DNA of 64,000 nt from Microbulbifer bruguierae. Its GTDB lineage: Bacteria > Pseudomonadota > Gammaproteobacteria > Pseudomonadales > Cellvibrionaceae. Under the pieces are notes generated by a model. That model was not told where the DNA came from, did no database searches, and saw only the letters and a list, made by a program, of their open reading frames with translations. A program made the position numbers and the translations under genes. The DNA lies in assembly GCF_029869925.1 (NCBI RefSeq), contig NZ_CP118605.1, positions 930,001-994,000 on the forward strand, written 5' to 3'. Each line of letters starts with the position of its first letter. Position 1 is the stretch's first letter. Positions 34,406-44,226 of the stretch are shown piece by piece.

Positions 34406-37039
34406 ATGCCCGCAACCGCCAGTAAAACCCAGCAAGCCGAACACACACCGATGATGCAGCAATATCTGCGCATCAAGGCCGAACACCCGCATGAGCTGGT
34501 GTTCTACCGTATGGGCGACTTCTACGAGCTGTTCTACGACGACGCCAAGCGGGCGGCGGAACTGCTGGACGTGACCCTCACTGCGCGGGGCAAGTCCGGG
34601 GGACAGCCGATTCCCATGGCGGGAATCCCCTACCATGCAGCGGAAGGTTATCTCGCGCGGCTCATCAGGGCCGGGGTTTCCGTGGCTATTGTGGAGCAAA
34701 TTGGCGATCCGGCCACCAGCAAGGGGCCGGTGGAGCGCAAAGTTGTGCGCATCGTCACCCCCGGCACGGTTACCGACGAAGCACTGCTGAACGAACGCCG
34801 GGACAACCTGCTCGCAGCCGCCGTCATGGTGAGCGGCAAGTTTGGTGTGGCGCTTCTCGACGTGGGGACCGGGCACTTCGCGATACAGGAAGTGGATACT
34901 CTGGAAGCACTGGCGGAGCAGGTCCAGCGTTACAGTCCCACCGAACTGCTCGTATCCGAAGACTTGATCCTGCCGACAGACATCGAGCGCCGCGCCGGCC
35001 TGCGCCGCCGCGCGCCCTGGGAATTCGACCTGGAAAACGCCCTGCGCCTGCTGAACCGCCAGTTTGGCACTATGGACCTGGAAGCGTTCGGCTGCAGTCA
35101 TATGCATGCGGCGCTGTCCGCCGCCGGCTGCCTGCTGCAATATGCCCGTGACACCCAGCGCACCGAGCTGCCCCATATCCGTACCCTGCGCACCGAGCGC
35201 AGTGAAGACACGGTGGCCCTGGACCCGGCCAGCCGCCGCAACCTGGAAATCGATACCAACCTCAACGGCGGCGACGACAACACACTTCTGTCAGTATTCG
35301 ACGCCTGCAAGACCGCCATGGGCAGCCGTCTGCTGCGTCGCTGGCTGAACAACCCCCTGCGCAACCTGTCGGTTCTGGAACAACGCCAGCAAGCCATTAC
35401 CGCACTGATTACCGATTACCGATTCGAGCCCCTGCGCGAAGTCCTCAAACCCATCGGCGATATGGAGCGTATTCTCGGCCGCCTGGCCCTGCGCTCCGCG
35501 CGCCCGCGGGACCTGTCCCGACTGGGAATGTCCCTGGCGCAGTTCCCGGAATTGCAGCGTCAACTGAGCGAAGCCGATGCCGCCCTGCTTGGGCAGCTCA
35601 GCCGTGAAATGGGGCAATGGCCTGAAACCGTAGAGCTGCTAGAGCGTGCGCTGGTGGAGAACCCACCGGTGGTCATCCGCGAGGGCGGCGTGATTGCCGA
35701 CGGTTTCGACGAGGAGCTGGACGAACTGCGCGGTATCAGCGAAAACGCGGGCGACTATCTGGTGCAGCTGGAAGTACGGGAGAAAGAGCGCACCGGCATC
35801 CCCACTCTCAAGGTGGGTTACAACCGCGTGCACGGCTACTTTATCGAAATCAGTCGCGGCCAGAGTGACAAGGCACCGGCGGACTATATCCGCCGTCAGA
35901 CCCTGAAAAACGCCGAACGCTTTATCACCCCGGAGCTTAAGGAGTTTGAAGACAAGGCCCTGTCGGCCAAGAGCCGCGCGCTGGCCCGGGAGAAGTTCCT
36001 ATACGAGGAACTGATCACCACCCTGAACGAATCGCTGGCAGAACTCCAAACCGCCGCAGCCGCGGTATCCCAGCTCGATGTGCTGGCCAATATGGCAGAG
36101 CGTGCCGACCAGCTGCGCCTGACCCGCCCGGAACTGTCCGAGCAACCTGGTATCCATGTCGAGGGCGGCCGCCACCCGGTGGTGGAACAGGTGCTGGATG
36201 ACCCCTTCGTCGCCAACGATATTGACCTGCATGACACCCGGCGAATGCTGGTGATCACCGGCCCGAACATGGGCGGTAAATCGACCTATATGCGCCAGAC
36301 CGCACTGATCGCCCTGCTCGCCCACTGCGGCAGCTTCGTACCGGCAGACAGTGCCCGCATCGGCCTGCTGGACCGCATTTTCACCCGCATCGGCAGCGCC
36401 GACGATCTGGCTGGCGGTCGCTCCACCTTCATGGTGGAGATGACAGAGACCGCCAACATTCTGCGCAATGCCAGCGAGCACAGCCTGATTCTGATGGACG
36501 AGATTGGTCGCGGCACCAGTACCTACGACGGTCTGTCGCTGGCCTGGGCCTGCGCCCACTTCCTGGCCGAACGGGTACGCGCGTTTACCCTGTTTGCCAC
36601 CCACTATTTTGAGCTGACCGAACTGCCCGCGCAGTGCCCGGAGGCAACCAATATTCACCTGAATGCCACCGAACACGGGGACTCCATCGTATTCCTGCAC
36701 CGTATTCAGGAAGGCCCCGCGTCCAAAAGCTACGGTCTGCAGGTGGCCAAACTTGCCGGCATTCCCCAGGAAGTGCTGGATGAAGCCAAGGCCCGCCTTG
36801 CCTCGCTCGAAGCCGGCCACACGACCCGTGACTCCGGCCCGGGAGCGCGGAGCTCCAGCTCCGCATTCGCGCCACAGGCGCGCCCCACACCCACACCTGT
36901 AGCCGCTGCCCCGGCCCAGGTAGATCTGTTCGGAAGTACTCCTCACCCCGCCGTCGAGGCCCTGGAATCCCTCGATCCGGACAACCTGACCCCGCGCCAG
37001 GCCCTGGAGCAGCTCTATGCGCTGCGCAAATTGTTATAA
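34406..37039 (+). CDS. mutS: DNA mismatch repair protein MutS
   Basis: MutS recognises mismatches and recruits MutL. The 877-residue protein has the mismatch-binding domain with [20 protein letters not shown] (the Phe-x-Glu wedge near residue 38), connector, lever and clamp domains. Its ATPase shows [20 protein letters not shown] (Walker A near 618), [24 protein letters not shown] Walker B with the signature loop, and [10 protein letters not shown]. The C terminus, [20 protein letters not shown] followed by [16 protein letters not shown], is the tetramerisation tail. A variable linker rich in Ser, Pro and Ala (about residues 808-845) precedes it. fdxA lies 141 nt downstream, a common arrangement in gammaproteobacteria. 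Confidence 0.98.
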   Translation: MPATASKTQQAEHTPMMQQYLRIKAEHPHELVFYRMGDFYELFYDDAKRAAELLDVTLTARGKSGGQPIPMAGIPYHAAEGYLARLIRAGVSVAIVEQIGDPATSKGPVERKVVRIVTPGTVTDEALLNERRDNLLAAAVMVSGKFGVALLDVGTGHFAIQEVDTLEALAEQVQRYSPTELLVSEDLILPTDIERRAGLRRRAPWEFDLENALRLLNRQFGTMDLEAFGCSHMHAALSAAGCLLQYARDTQRTELPHIRTLRTERSEDTVALDPASRRNLEIDTNLNGGDDNTLLSVFDACKTAMGSRLLRRWLNNPLRNLSVLEQRQQAITALITDYRFEPLREVLKPIGDMERILGRLALRSARPRDLSRLGMSLAQFPELQRQLSEADAALLGQLSREMGQWPETVELLERALVENPPVVIREGGVIADGFDEELDELRGISENAGDYLVQLEVREKERTGIPTLKVGYNRVHGYFIEISRGQSDKAPADYIRRQTLKNAERFITPELKEFEDKALSAKSRALAREKFLYEELITTLNESLAELQTAAAAVSQLDVLANMAERADQLRLTRPELSEQPGIHVEGGRHPVVEQVLDDPFVANDIDLHDTRRMLVITGPNMGGKSTYMRQTALIALLAHCGSFVPADSARIGLLDRIFTRIGSADDLAGGRSTFMVEMTETANILRNASEHSLILMDEIGRGTSTYDGLSLAWACAHFLAERVRAFTLFATHYFELTELPAQCPEATNIHLNATEHGDSIVFLHRIQEGPASKSYGLQVAKLAGIPQEVLDEAKARLASLEAGHTTRDSGPGARSSSSAFAPQARPTPTPVAAAPAQVDLFGSTPHPAVEALESLDPDNLTPRQALEQLYALRKLL

Positions 37040-37180
37040 GCACCCAACCAATTTGACTCAAAAGCCACTACAATTCGCGCCAGTAATTGCTAAAATCCGC
37101 AGCTTTCAGAATTAAGGTACGGCGCCGCCAAGCGGCGTCGGCCAGACAGCGGTAACGCACAGCACTATCGAGGGACAAGC

Positions 37181-37504
37181 ATGACATTCGTAATTGGGGA
37201 AAACTGCATCAAGTGCAAATACACGGACTGTGTGGAAGTTTGCCCGGTAGACTGCTTCTACGAAGGCCCCAACTTCCTGGTAATCCACCCGGATGAATGT
37301 ATCGACTGCGCCCTGTGCGAACCGGAATGCCCGGCAAACGCCATCTTCTCCGAAGACGAAGTGCCGGAAGACCAGCAGGAATTTATCGAGCTTAACGCTG
37401 AACTGGCCGAGGTATGGCCGAACATTACCGAGAAAAAAGACTCCCTGCCGGATGCCGAGGAGTGGGACGGTGTGAAAGGCAAACTGGAACATCTGGAGCG
37501 CTGA
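37181..37504 (+). CDS. fdxA: 7Fe-8S ferredoxin FdxA
   Basis: The 107-residue Azotobacter-type ferredoxin reads [20 protein letters not shown], where CxxCx7CxxxCP gives the [3Fe-4S] site and supplies one Cys of the [4Fe-4S] site. [19 protein letters not shown] follows with CxxCxxCxxxCP for the [4Fe-4S] cluster. The acidic C-terminal extension ([20 protein letters not shown] onward) is typical. It is a low-potential electron carrier. The start has GAGGGAC upstream. A 9-bp GC hairpin lies in the leader at 37120-37140 without a T-run. A very strong terminator follows. Confidence 0.96.
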   Translation: MTFVIGENCIKCKYTDCVEVCPVDCFYEGPNFLVIHPDECIDCALCEPECPANAIFSEDEVPEDQQEFIELNAELAEVWPNITEKKDSLPDAEEWDGVKGKLEHLER

Positions 37505-37514
37505 TACCGGCGCG

Positions 37515-37560
37515 CCGGGCACAAAAAAGCCGTCTGTTCAGACGGCTTTTTTGTGCCCGG
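37515..37560. terminator. Very long perfect bidirectional terminator hairpin
   Basis: A 21-bp perfect stem (37515-37535 with 37540-37560) around a GTTC loop contains A6 in the left arm and T6 in the right arm. It can end fdxA on the plus strand and the MaoC-like gene on the minus strand. Confidence 0.92.
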
Positions 37561-37602
37561 TCGAGACGGCCGGATTTCTTCCGATCACTATCCCCCGAAC
37601 AC

Positions 37603-37632
37603 TATCCCTATCCCTATCCCTATCCCTATCCC
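37603..37632. repeat. Hexanucleotide repeat TATCCC x5
   Basis: Five perfect copies of TATCCC (minus strand GGGATA) end at the first base of the complement of the MaoC-like gene's TAG stop. Slippage here would change the 3' untranslated region and, at its edge, the stop context. Confidence 0.97.
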
Positions 37633-38582
37633 TAAACTTCGCGCAAGGCAACAAGCTTTCCAGTCAGGTGCACCCGCTTGCCCTCCCCGCTATACACCTG
37701 GAATACGGTGCCATCAGTATCTGTTGAGGATTCAAACGAAACCCGGGCGGGTAAAAAAATCGGCTTGATAAATGCCACTTCGACTTCGAACTGAGTCGGC
37801 AGTTTTCCGGCAAATACCCCCTCTTCCAGCGCCGCCAGGCAGCGCGCCTTGCTCCACATACCATGGGCGATGGCGCGGGGGAAACCAAACAGTTTTGCCG
37901 TAGGCGCACATAAGTGGATGGGGTTTCTATCTCCGGAAATCCGCGCATAGCGCCTACCCGTATCTGCCGCCACCTGCCAGTCCTGGGAAACCGTGTCAGC
38001 CACATCCGACTTCCCTCCACCACGCTGAGTCGCCGCTGGTGTCCGCAACGTTTGTGTGTCCTGGTGTTTCACCCGGCTCATCAGAGTACTGGTAGACTCC
38101 CACACCAATTCACCAGCAACCCGGATACTGGTTACCAGCTCAAACTCATACCCACGCTTCACCGCCACCGGTGCACACAGATCACAGCGGATATCCAGTC
38201 GCTCACTCTCCTGCAGACCGCGATATTGCCGGATACGGTTGCGCAGATGCACCACACCCAGAACCGGAAAAGGAAACGCCTCGGAAACCAGCAATCTCAG
38301 TTGCAGCGGCATCGCAAGGACAAAAGGATAAGTCGCCGGCAACTGCGAGCCATCAGCAAACCCGCAGACCTCCCGATACGCCCGTAGGGAGATCGGATCT
38401 ACAGCCTGATTGTTCAGACTGACACTGGCGAGAATCCGCCCGCCCTCACCCGCCAGTCTGCCCTGCTTACGGGCAGTCAGCGCGCGAAGATAGAGCGGCA
38501 ATATGGCCGGACGAGACTTGAGTTTTATCTGTAACGGCATGACTCTGTTGGCTTCGCCAGACACGGTGACAATTCTGTACAT
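37632..38582 (-). CDS. MaoC-like hot-dog dehydratase/hydratase
   Basis: The protein of about 316 residues has a C-terminal MaoC domain with YARISGDRNPIHLCAPTAKL and FPRAIAHGMWSKARCLAALE, where D-x-NPIH and AHGMW hold the catalytic Asp and His of R-specific enoyl-CoA hydratases. The N-terminal half looks like a second, degenerate hot-dog unit, as in two-domain MaoC proteins. The substrate is probably an acyl-CoA or acyl-ACP. I take ATG 38582 (GGAG 12 nt upstream); ATG 38540 (MPLQIKLKSRP) is a credible alternative of 302 residues. The stop codon touches the TATCCC repeat. Confidence 0.82.
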   Translation of the reverse strand: MYRIVTVSGEANRVMPLQIKLKSRPAILPLYLRALTARKQGRLAGEGGRILASVSLNNQAVDPISLRAYREVCGFADGSQLPATYPFVLAMPLQLRLLVSEAFPFPVLGVVHLRNRIRQYRGLQESERLDIRCDLCAPVAVKRGYEFELVTSIRVAGELVWESTSTLMSRVKHQDTQTLRTPAATQRGGGKSDVADTVSQDWQVAADTGRRYARISGDRNPIHLCAPTAKLFGFPRAIAHGMWSKARCLAALEEGVFAGKLPTQFEVEVAFIKPIFLPARVSFESSTDTDGTVFQVYSGEGKRVHLTGKLVALREV

Positions 38583-38643
38583 CTCGAAATTAGGCTCCGC
38601 ATGATAATTCGAAATGGGATGTTGCAGGTAGCCCTGCTGCCGC

Positions 38644-38663
38644 TCCATTTTGCACAAAATGGA
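38644..38663. promoter_or_regulatory. Palindrome upstream of the MaoC-like gene
   Basis: TCCATTTTG-CA-CAAAATGGA is a perfect palindrome with 9-bp arms, 62-81 bp before the MaoC-like start. Its symmetry and position suit a binding site for a dimeric repressor such as a TetR-type fatty-acid regulator; no such gene is nearby. Confidence 0.45.
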
Positions 38664-38676
38664 TGCCCGAAAAATG

Positions 38677-38704
38677 ACAAAACCCGGCAGCTGCCGGGTT
38701 TTGT
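38677..38704. terminator. Palindromic terminator after prolyl oligopeptidase
   Basis: A 28-nt perfect palindrome centred on CAGCTG (AACCCGGCAG/CTGCCGGGTT core) lies 27 nt past the oligopeptidase stop. It has four T residues in the arm on each strand. Confidence 0.7.
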
Positions 38705-38731
38705 ACAAGGTGGGATAGCTCCGCCGCCAGA

Positions 38732-40915
38732 TCAACCCTGGGGCAGTTCGGTAATTCCCATATTGAACAGGGTAAAGCCAAAGATATCCGCGTACTGCTC
38801 AATGCTCTTGGATACCGGCGTACCCGCGCCGTGGCCCGCATTGGTCTCGATACGAATCAGGGTAGGTGCCGCCCCCGCCTGCTTGGACTGGAGCTCTGCG
38901 GCAAACTTGAAGGAGTGCGCAGGTACCACGCGATCGTCATGATCCGCAGTGGTTACCAGTGTGGCCGGGTAGCTGACACCAGCAGTCACGTTGTGCACCG
39001 GAGAATATCCCTTGAGGTACTCGAACATTTCCTGGCTCTGCTCAGCGGTACCGTAGTCATAGGCCCAACCGGCACCCGCGGTGAAAGTGTGGTAGCGCAA
39101 CATATCCATTACACCTACCGCCGGCAGCGCGACCTTCACCAGCTCCGGGCGTTGGGTCATCACCGCGCCCACCAGCAGGCCGCCGTTGGAACCGCCGCGG
39201 ATCGCCAGGTAATCACTGGAGGTGTAGCCCTGGTCGATCAGGTATTCACCCGCCGCGATAAAGTCATCAAACACATTCTGCTTCTGCAGCTTGGTGCCCG
39301 CATCGTGCCAGCGCCGACCGTACTCACCACCACCGCGCAGATTGGGCACGGCATAGACACCACCCAGCTCCAGCCACACCGCATTGGCGATGCTGAAGGA
39401 CGGTGTCAGGCTGATATTGAAGCCGCCGTAGCCATACAGGATGGTCGGATTCTTGCCGTCGAGTTTCAGGCCTTTTTTATAGGTGATCAGCATTGATACC
39501 TTGGTACCGTCTTTGGAGCGGTAGAACACCTGCTTCGACTCATAGCCCGCCGGGTCAAACTTGGCCCCGGACTCCCGGTAAACACCGGACTCCCCTTTCT
39601 CCACATCGAAGGCAAAGATGGTGGAGGGCGTCTTGTAGTTGGTGAAGGAATAGTAGAGGGTCTTATCTTCCAGTTTGCCGTTCAGCGAGGAGGCACTGCC
39701 CGGACCCGGCAGAGCAATCTCACGTACGCGTTTGCCGCTGTAGTCGTACTGATACACTTTGGACAGTGCATCGACCATGTATTCGGCAAAAATGTAGCCA
39801 CCACCGGTCGAGGCGGTGAGGACGTTTTCCGTTTCCGGGATAAGGTCTTGCCAGTTTTCCGGCGCGGGACTCGCGGCGTCAACGGTGACGATCTTTTTGT
39901 TCGGCGCATCGCGATTGGTCACCAGAATCAGCTTGCTGCCCTGGTTATCGATCACGTCAGTATCCGAATCAAAGTCGGTGACAACCGGCACCAGCGGCGC
40001 ATCTGCCTTGACGAGATCACGAATAAAGAGGTCGTTGCCAGAGGTGGATGTCGCCCCGTAAATCACCAGGTAGCGGTCATCCTCGGTGACATAACCGGTA
40101 ACGTAGCGGCGCTTCTGTTCTTCGCTACCACCGAACACCAGAGTGTCTTCAGACTGCGCCTGTCCCAGCTTGTGGTAATACAGCTTGTGCTGGTCTGTCT
40201 TCGCTGACAGCTCACTACCTTCCGGTTTATCGTAGCTGGAATAGTAAAACCCTTCGTTGCCCTTCCAGGCAATGCCGGAAAACTTCACGTCCACCAGAGG
40301 GGTCTCAAGCACTTTTCTGGTTTCCGCGTCGATCACATAGACCTTGCGCCAGTCACTGCCCCCTTCGGAAACTGCGTAGGCGGCAATGGAGCCATCTTTG
40401 GAAAACTTCAACGTGGCCAGTGAGGTGGTGCCGTCTTCACTGAAGGTGTTTGGGTCCAGGAAAACTTCCGCTTCGCCGTCCCCTTTCTTGCGCCACACCA
40501 CGTACTGGTTCTGCAAACCATCATTACGATAAAAGTAGGTGTAATCACCTTCCTGGAACGGCGAGCCAACTTTCTCGTAATTCCACAGAGCTTCCAGACG
40601 CTGCTTGAGGGTATCGCGGTAGGAAATCTGATCCAGGTAACCGAAGGTCACCTGGTTTTGCGCCTTTACCCAAGCCTCGGTTTCCGCACTGCGGTCATCT
40701 TCCAACCAGCGGTATGGATCCGCCACATCAGCGCCGAAATAGGTGTCTACAACGTCGTCTTTACGGGTTTCGGGATAGCTCCATCCAGCAACCTGCTGAA
40801 TCGCAGTCTGTGTATGTTCAGCCTGGTTACCATTCATGGAATTGTTGGACTCCGGGGACTCGCCAGAGCAGGCGGCCAGTACGCCAGCCACCGCTAGTAC
40901 GGAAAGCTTTTTCAT
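38732..40915 (-). CDS. Prolyl oligopeptidase family S9A, lipoprotein
   Basis: The 727-residue peptidase cleaves short peptides after proline. A lipobox ([15 protein letters not shown], Cys16) places it on a membrane facing the periplasm or cell surface, unlike the cytosolic animal enzyme. The N-terminal region [20 protein letters not shown] is typical of S9A, followed by the seven-bladed propeller. The catalytic domain has [33 protein letters not shown] (Ser near residue 573), [17 protein letters not shown] (Asp) and [12 protein letters not shown] (His). It is a single gene ending at a palindromic terminator. Confidence 0.96.
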   Translation of the reverse strand: MKKLSVLAVAGVLAACSGESPESNNSMNGNQAEHTQTAIQQVAGWSYPETRKDDVVDTYFGADVADPYRWLEDDRSAETEAWVKAQNQVTFGYLDQISYRDTLKQRLEALWNYEKVGSPFQEGDYTYFYRNDGLQNQYVVWRKKGDGEAEVFLDPNTFSEDGTTSLATLKFSKDGSIAAYAVSEGGSDWRKVYVIDAETRKVLETPLVDVKFSGIAWKGNEGFYYSSYDKPEGSELSAKTDQHKLYYHKLGQAQSEDTLVFGGSEEQKRRYVTGYVTEDDRYLVIYGATSTSGNDLFIRDLVKADAPLVPVVTDFDSDTDVIDNQGSKLILVTNRDAPNKKIVTVDAASPAPENWQDLIPETENVLTASTGGGYIFAEYMVDALSKVYQYDYSGKRVREIALPGPGSASSLNGKLEDKTLYYSFTNYKTPSTIFAFDVEKGESGVYRESGAKFDPAGYESKQVFYRSKDGTKVSMLITYKKGLKLDGKNPTILYGYGGFNISLTPSFSIANAVWLELGGVYAVPNLRGGGEYGRRWHDAGTKLQKQNVFDDFIAAGEYLIDQGYTSSDYLAIRGGSNGGLLVGAVMTQRPELVKVALPAVGVMDMLRYHTFTAGAGWAYDYGTAEQSQEMFEYLKGYSPVHNVTAGVSYPATLVTTADHDDRVVPAHSFKFAAELQSKQAGAAPTLIRIETNAGHGAGTPVSKSIEQYADIFGFTLFNMGITELPQG

Positions 40916-41098
40916 TGTCGTAGGTGTTCCTTCGGCTTGAATAGATCGGATAGGAAACCCAATTCAGCCTTTCAGATCAAGCTATTGCGCCTCTGCGAAA
41001 ACACACCGGACAATCACTCACAAAAAACCGTCCAAACCAGACTTTCATCCACACAATTGCGACTCCCCAGCATTTGCGGCTAGCTGAAATTTACCGAA

Positions 41099-42469
41099 CT
41101 AAACCAGCAAACACCAACACACCGCGGCAATCACCAGTGAGGCCAGCACACTCAGTACAGCCCCCTCACGCACCATCTCCTGAATCCGAACCTTACCGGT
41201 ACCGTAGGCAATGGCATTGGGCGCAGTGGCGACAGGAAGCATGAAGGCACAGCTTGCACACATGGCCGCGGGGATCATCAGCACCATGGGATCATAGCCC
41301 GCACTGGTAGCAACCACGGCAAGAATCGGCATCAACAACGTAGCGGTGGCGGTATTGCTGGTGATCTCGGTCAGGAAAGTGACCGATAAACACAGAATGA
41401 TCAGCATCAACCAAAGAGGCATAGCGGTAAGGAAGGTGAGCCCCTGCCCCATCAGATCACTCAAGCCGGAGGCGACAAATCCCTTGGCGATGGCAATTCC
41501 ACCAGCAAACAGCAGCAACATACCCCAGGGAATGCTCTCGGCCGTGGCCCAGTCAAGTAACCGACCTCCCTTGCCGTTGGGCACCAGGAACATCAACACC
41601 ACCGCCCCCAGTGCCACGGTGCTGTCACCAGCCCCCGGTACATTCAGCAGATCACTCCAGCCTCCGAAAGGCTCGTTGCGGGTCACCCAGAAAAATATTG
41701 CCAGCGCGAACACGGCGAGGGTGCGTTTCTCCTCCGGCCGCCATGCACCCACCGCAGGAGGTTCGAGTTGTTTCTGCAGGTGCACGTTGCGGGTCAACCA
41801 CAGAGCCATCAGTGGCAGAGTGATCAGCACCACCGGCAAACCAACTTTCATCCAGCGGACGAAACTGAACTCACGCCCGGTGACTTCTTCATAAATGCCC
41901 ATAAAAATCACGTTGGGCGGCGTCCCGAGCGGGCTGCCAACCCCACCGAGGCTGGCGGCATAAGCGATCCCGAGCACCAGGGCAATACTCAGGCGATGAT
42001 TGTCCACCCGCGACAGGATGGCGAGTGCAATGGGCAACATCATCAAGGTGGTTGCGGTGTTGGATATCCACATGCTTAGCAGGCCCGCAGCCAGCATAAA
42101 ACCCAGTACCAGCCGTCGCCCGCTCGATACTCCCACCAGTTTGAGCATGTACAGGGCCAGGCGTTCGTGGGCACCACTTTTTTCCAGTGCCTTGGAGAGG
42201 ATAAAGGCCCCCATCAGCAACAGGATTACATGACTGCCCAGGGAGGAAGCCACCAGTTTGTGGTCGCCGACCCCAAACAGCGGCAGAAGAACAAAAGGAA
42301 CAATCGAAGTCGCCGGTATCGGCAGCGCTTCGCTGATCCACCAGATGACAGTCAGCAGCGTAATAGCCGCAGTCACGGCCGGCAGATAGGGCATGCCCGT
42401 GGCCGCCAGCAAAAAATAAAAGGCAATCGCCAATAGCGGCCCGAGGACTACAAATAAATACTTTGACAT
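41099..42469 (-). CDS. SLC13/DASS Na+-coupled dicarboxylate transporter
   Basis: The 456-residue inner-membrane protein has about 11-12 hydrophobic segments with the two DASS signatures: WISNTATTLMMLPIALAILS (first SNT motif) and FLTEITSNTATATLLMPILA (second SNT motif). Both hairpin loops coordinate Na+ and the carboxylate. GSPLGTPPNVIFMGIYEEV and PVATAPNAIAYGTGKV are also family blocks. Likely substrates are succinate, malate or fumarate. I choose ATG 42469 (MSKYLFVVLG); ATG 42514 would add 15 residues. It stands alone. Confidence 0.93.
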   Translation of the reverse strand: MSKYLFVVLGPLLAIAFYFLLAATGMPYLPAVTAAITLLTVIWWISEALPIPATSIVPFVLLPLFGVGDHKLVASSLGSHVILLLMGAFILSKALEKSGAHERLALYMLKLVGVSSGRRLVLGFMLAAGLLSMWISNTATTLMMLPIALAILSRVDNHRLSIALVLGIAYAASLGGVGSPLGTPPNVIFMGIYEEVTGREFSFVRWMKVGLPVVLITLPLMALWLTRNVHLQKQLEPPAVGAWRPEEKRTLAVFALAIFFWVTRNEPFGGWSDLLNVPGAGDSTVALGAVVLMFLVPNGKGGRLLDWATAESIPWGMLLLFAGGIAIAKGFVASGLSDLMGQGLTFLTAMPLWLMLIILCLSVTFLTEITSNTATATLLMPILAVVATSAGYDPMVLMIPAAMCASCAFMLPVATAPNAIAYGTGKVRIQEMVREGAVLSVLASLVIAAVCWCLLV

Positions 42470-42705
42470 GGTTGTTATTATTCCGGTTCTGCTGACAACC
42501 CACAGACGTAACATCGACGCTCAGGCGGGGAGAAAAGTAATTGCCCGGAGGATCCACGAACGAGCATCCCGGCAACGCCACCCATAAACGGAGACAGCGG
42601 ATCGCGCGGCAACCATGGTGGCAGAATCTGACCGAAGGTCAATAATGAGCCAATTTCGCGTACACTGGGCCTCTTCACTCACCCCAGCAACTCGGAACCT
42701 AGCTG

Positions 42706-43623
42706 TTGAAAACATTTCTGGCCATAGTTCTGCTCGCTATCCTCGTGTGGGTACTTCCCTTGCTCTGGCAGCGCTGGCGTCGACGCTATTTACGTTCACG
42801 AAAATTGACGGCACAACAGCAGGCAATCCTGAGTGAGAGACTCGCGCTATTCCCCTACTTGCCCGCAAAACGGCAACAGGAGCTGCAAGAGAACATCAGT
42901 CTGTTTCTGCGCGATAAGGAATTTGTCGGCTGCAATGGCCTGGGTATCACCGAAGAAATCCGAGTAGTGATCGCTGCGCACGCCTGCCTGTTACTGCTAC
43001 AGCGGGAAAACAACTGCTACCCGAATCTGCACACGGTACTGGTATACCCGGATGCCTATTTGGCGGAAGAAACTCACTATCAAGGCCAGGTGCAATCCAC
43101 TCATCTCAGCGCCCGCGCCGGCGAATCGCACTATCGGGGGCCGGTGGTTATTTCCTGGGAAGACCTGCAGCGGGGACTCGCACAGCCGCAACTGGGCCAC
43201 AATGTGGCCATTCACGAATTCGCGCACAAGCTGGATGAAGAAGACGGCTATGTGGACGGGCGCCCACCGTTTGAGACGAGCAGTGAGGGAAAAACCTGGG
43301 CACCGGTGATGCGCGAAGCATTTGCCAAATTGCGGCAGAGGCTTCACGCCGAGTACAGCGACACCGCCAAACCCGACGCAGTCCCATCCGATGCTGACCA
43401 ATCCGATACCGACCAATCAATGGGGCAAGACAAGTCGCAACTCTGGGTGCTGGACAGTTACGGGGCGCAGTCCCCGGCAGAGTTTTTCGCCGTCGCCACT
43501 GAGGCTTTTTTTATTGTCCCAGGGAGGATGGAAGCCGCTCACCCGGAACTGTATCGGGAGATGCAAAACTATTTCCGAACAGATCCTGCCGCATTGCTGC
43601 GTGGAAGTCGTCCGGGCGGTTGA
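42706..43623 (+). CDS. mtfA: Zinc peptidase MtfA (M90 family)
   Basis: MtfA in E. coli binds the repressor Mlc and is a zinc aminopeptidase. The 305-residue protein has HNVAIHEFAHKLDEEDG (HExxH near residue 170) and SPAEFFAVATEAFF with the third zinc ligand Glu, as well as CNGLGITEEIRVVIAAHACL typical of MtfA. It differs from the E. coli protein in an N-terminal membrane segment (TFLAIVLLAILVWVLPLL) and in an Asp/Ser-rich insertion near residues 222-243 (PSDADQSDTDQSMGQD). The start is TTG 42706 with GGAA upstream. The end overlaps the MocA-like gene by 113 nt, tail to tail. Confidence 0.9.
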   Translation: MKTFLAIVLLAILVWVLPLLWQRWRRRYLRSRKLTAQQQAILSERLALFPYLPAKRQQELQENISLFLRDKEFVGCNGLGITEEIRVVIAAHACLLLLQRENNCYPNLHTVLVYPDAYLAEETHYQGQVQSTHLSARAGESHYRGPVVISWEDLQRGLAQPQLGHNVAIHEFAHKLDEEDGYVDGRPPFETSSEGKTWAPVMREAFAKLRQRLHAEYSDTAKPDAVPSDADQSDTDQSMGQDKSQLWVLDSYGAQSPAEFFAVATEAFFIVPGRMEAAHPELYREMQNYFRTDPAALLRGSRPGG

Positions 43624-44179
43624 TATCGCAGTTGATTGCCGGGTCTGATAATTCCACATCCTGCACGGCATCGGCATAGATCCGCAGAACCTTTTCCACG
43701 CCAGTGCTGCGCAGGCGCGAGAGTGCGGAAAGGAAGCGCCGGCCGATAGCAATGGGGTAACCCCGGGTGCCCGCGCATACCGGCACGCAGATGCGATCCT
43801 CTTCCGACGACTGCAGTACCTTCACCAGGGATTCCGGCTCGACAAAGGGCATATCCCCGAGGCAAACCAGTACCGCTTTGGGGTTGGCCCCCTGTCGCTG
43901 CAATTGCTCTACGGAAGAGGCGAGGCTGGTGCCTATCCCCACCGGCCACACCGGTGCGTGCAGAACCTGAACCGGCATCCTGGCCAGTTCACTGGAAATC
44001 ACCGGGTCGCGCGCTCGGAGCACGACCTGAACCTGGGTATCCTGGAGAGTGGAAGCGGCTGCCATTGCGGCCTGCACGGTGCGCAACAACATGGGCTCAC
44101 CGTGAATACTGGCAAGGCGTTTGTCGCTGCCAAATCGATGGGAGTAACCGGCGGCCAAAACCACGATTGAATATTCCAT
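43511..44179 (-). CDS. MocA-like nucleotidyltransferase
   Basis: The 222-residue protein starts YSIVVLAAGYSHRFGSDKRL, the LAAGxSxRxGxxK nucleotide-binding signature of MobA/MocA enzymes. It then has VLVCLGDMPFVEPESL (Asp for Mg2+), TRGYPIAIGRRFLSAL and CDINRPDDF, the usual C-terminal end. MocA-type enzymes add CMP to molybdopterin, but related proteins serve other cofactors and no molybdenum genes are nearby. ATG 44179 is preferred because GGGAG precedes it at 8 nt; ATG 44194 lies upstream. The last 38 codons run antisense inside mtfA. Confidence 0.82.
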   Translation of the reverse strand: MEYSIVVLAAGYSHRFGSDKRLASIHGEPMLLRTVQAAMAAASTLQDTQVQVVLRARDPVISSELARMPVQVLHAPVWPVGIGTSLASSVEQLQRQGANPKAVLVCLGDMPFVEPESLVKVLQSSEEDRICVPVCAGTRGYPIAIGRRFLSALSRLRSTGVEKVLRIYADAVQDVELSDPAINCDINRPDDFHAAMRQDLFGNSFASPDTVPGERLPSSLGQ

Positions 44180-44226
44180 TACGTTTTCTCCCATCTGTTT
44201 TAATTAGTTCTAATTCTTATAGACAG

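Noticed and set aside
37120..37140. GC-rich 9-bp hairpin in the fdxA leader considered as the mutS terminator
   Set aside because: It contains a G-T pair and is followed by GCCAGAC rather than T residues; it may only be leader structure.
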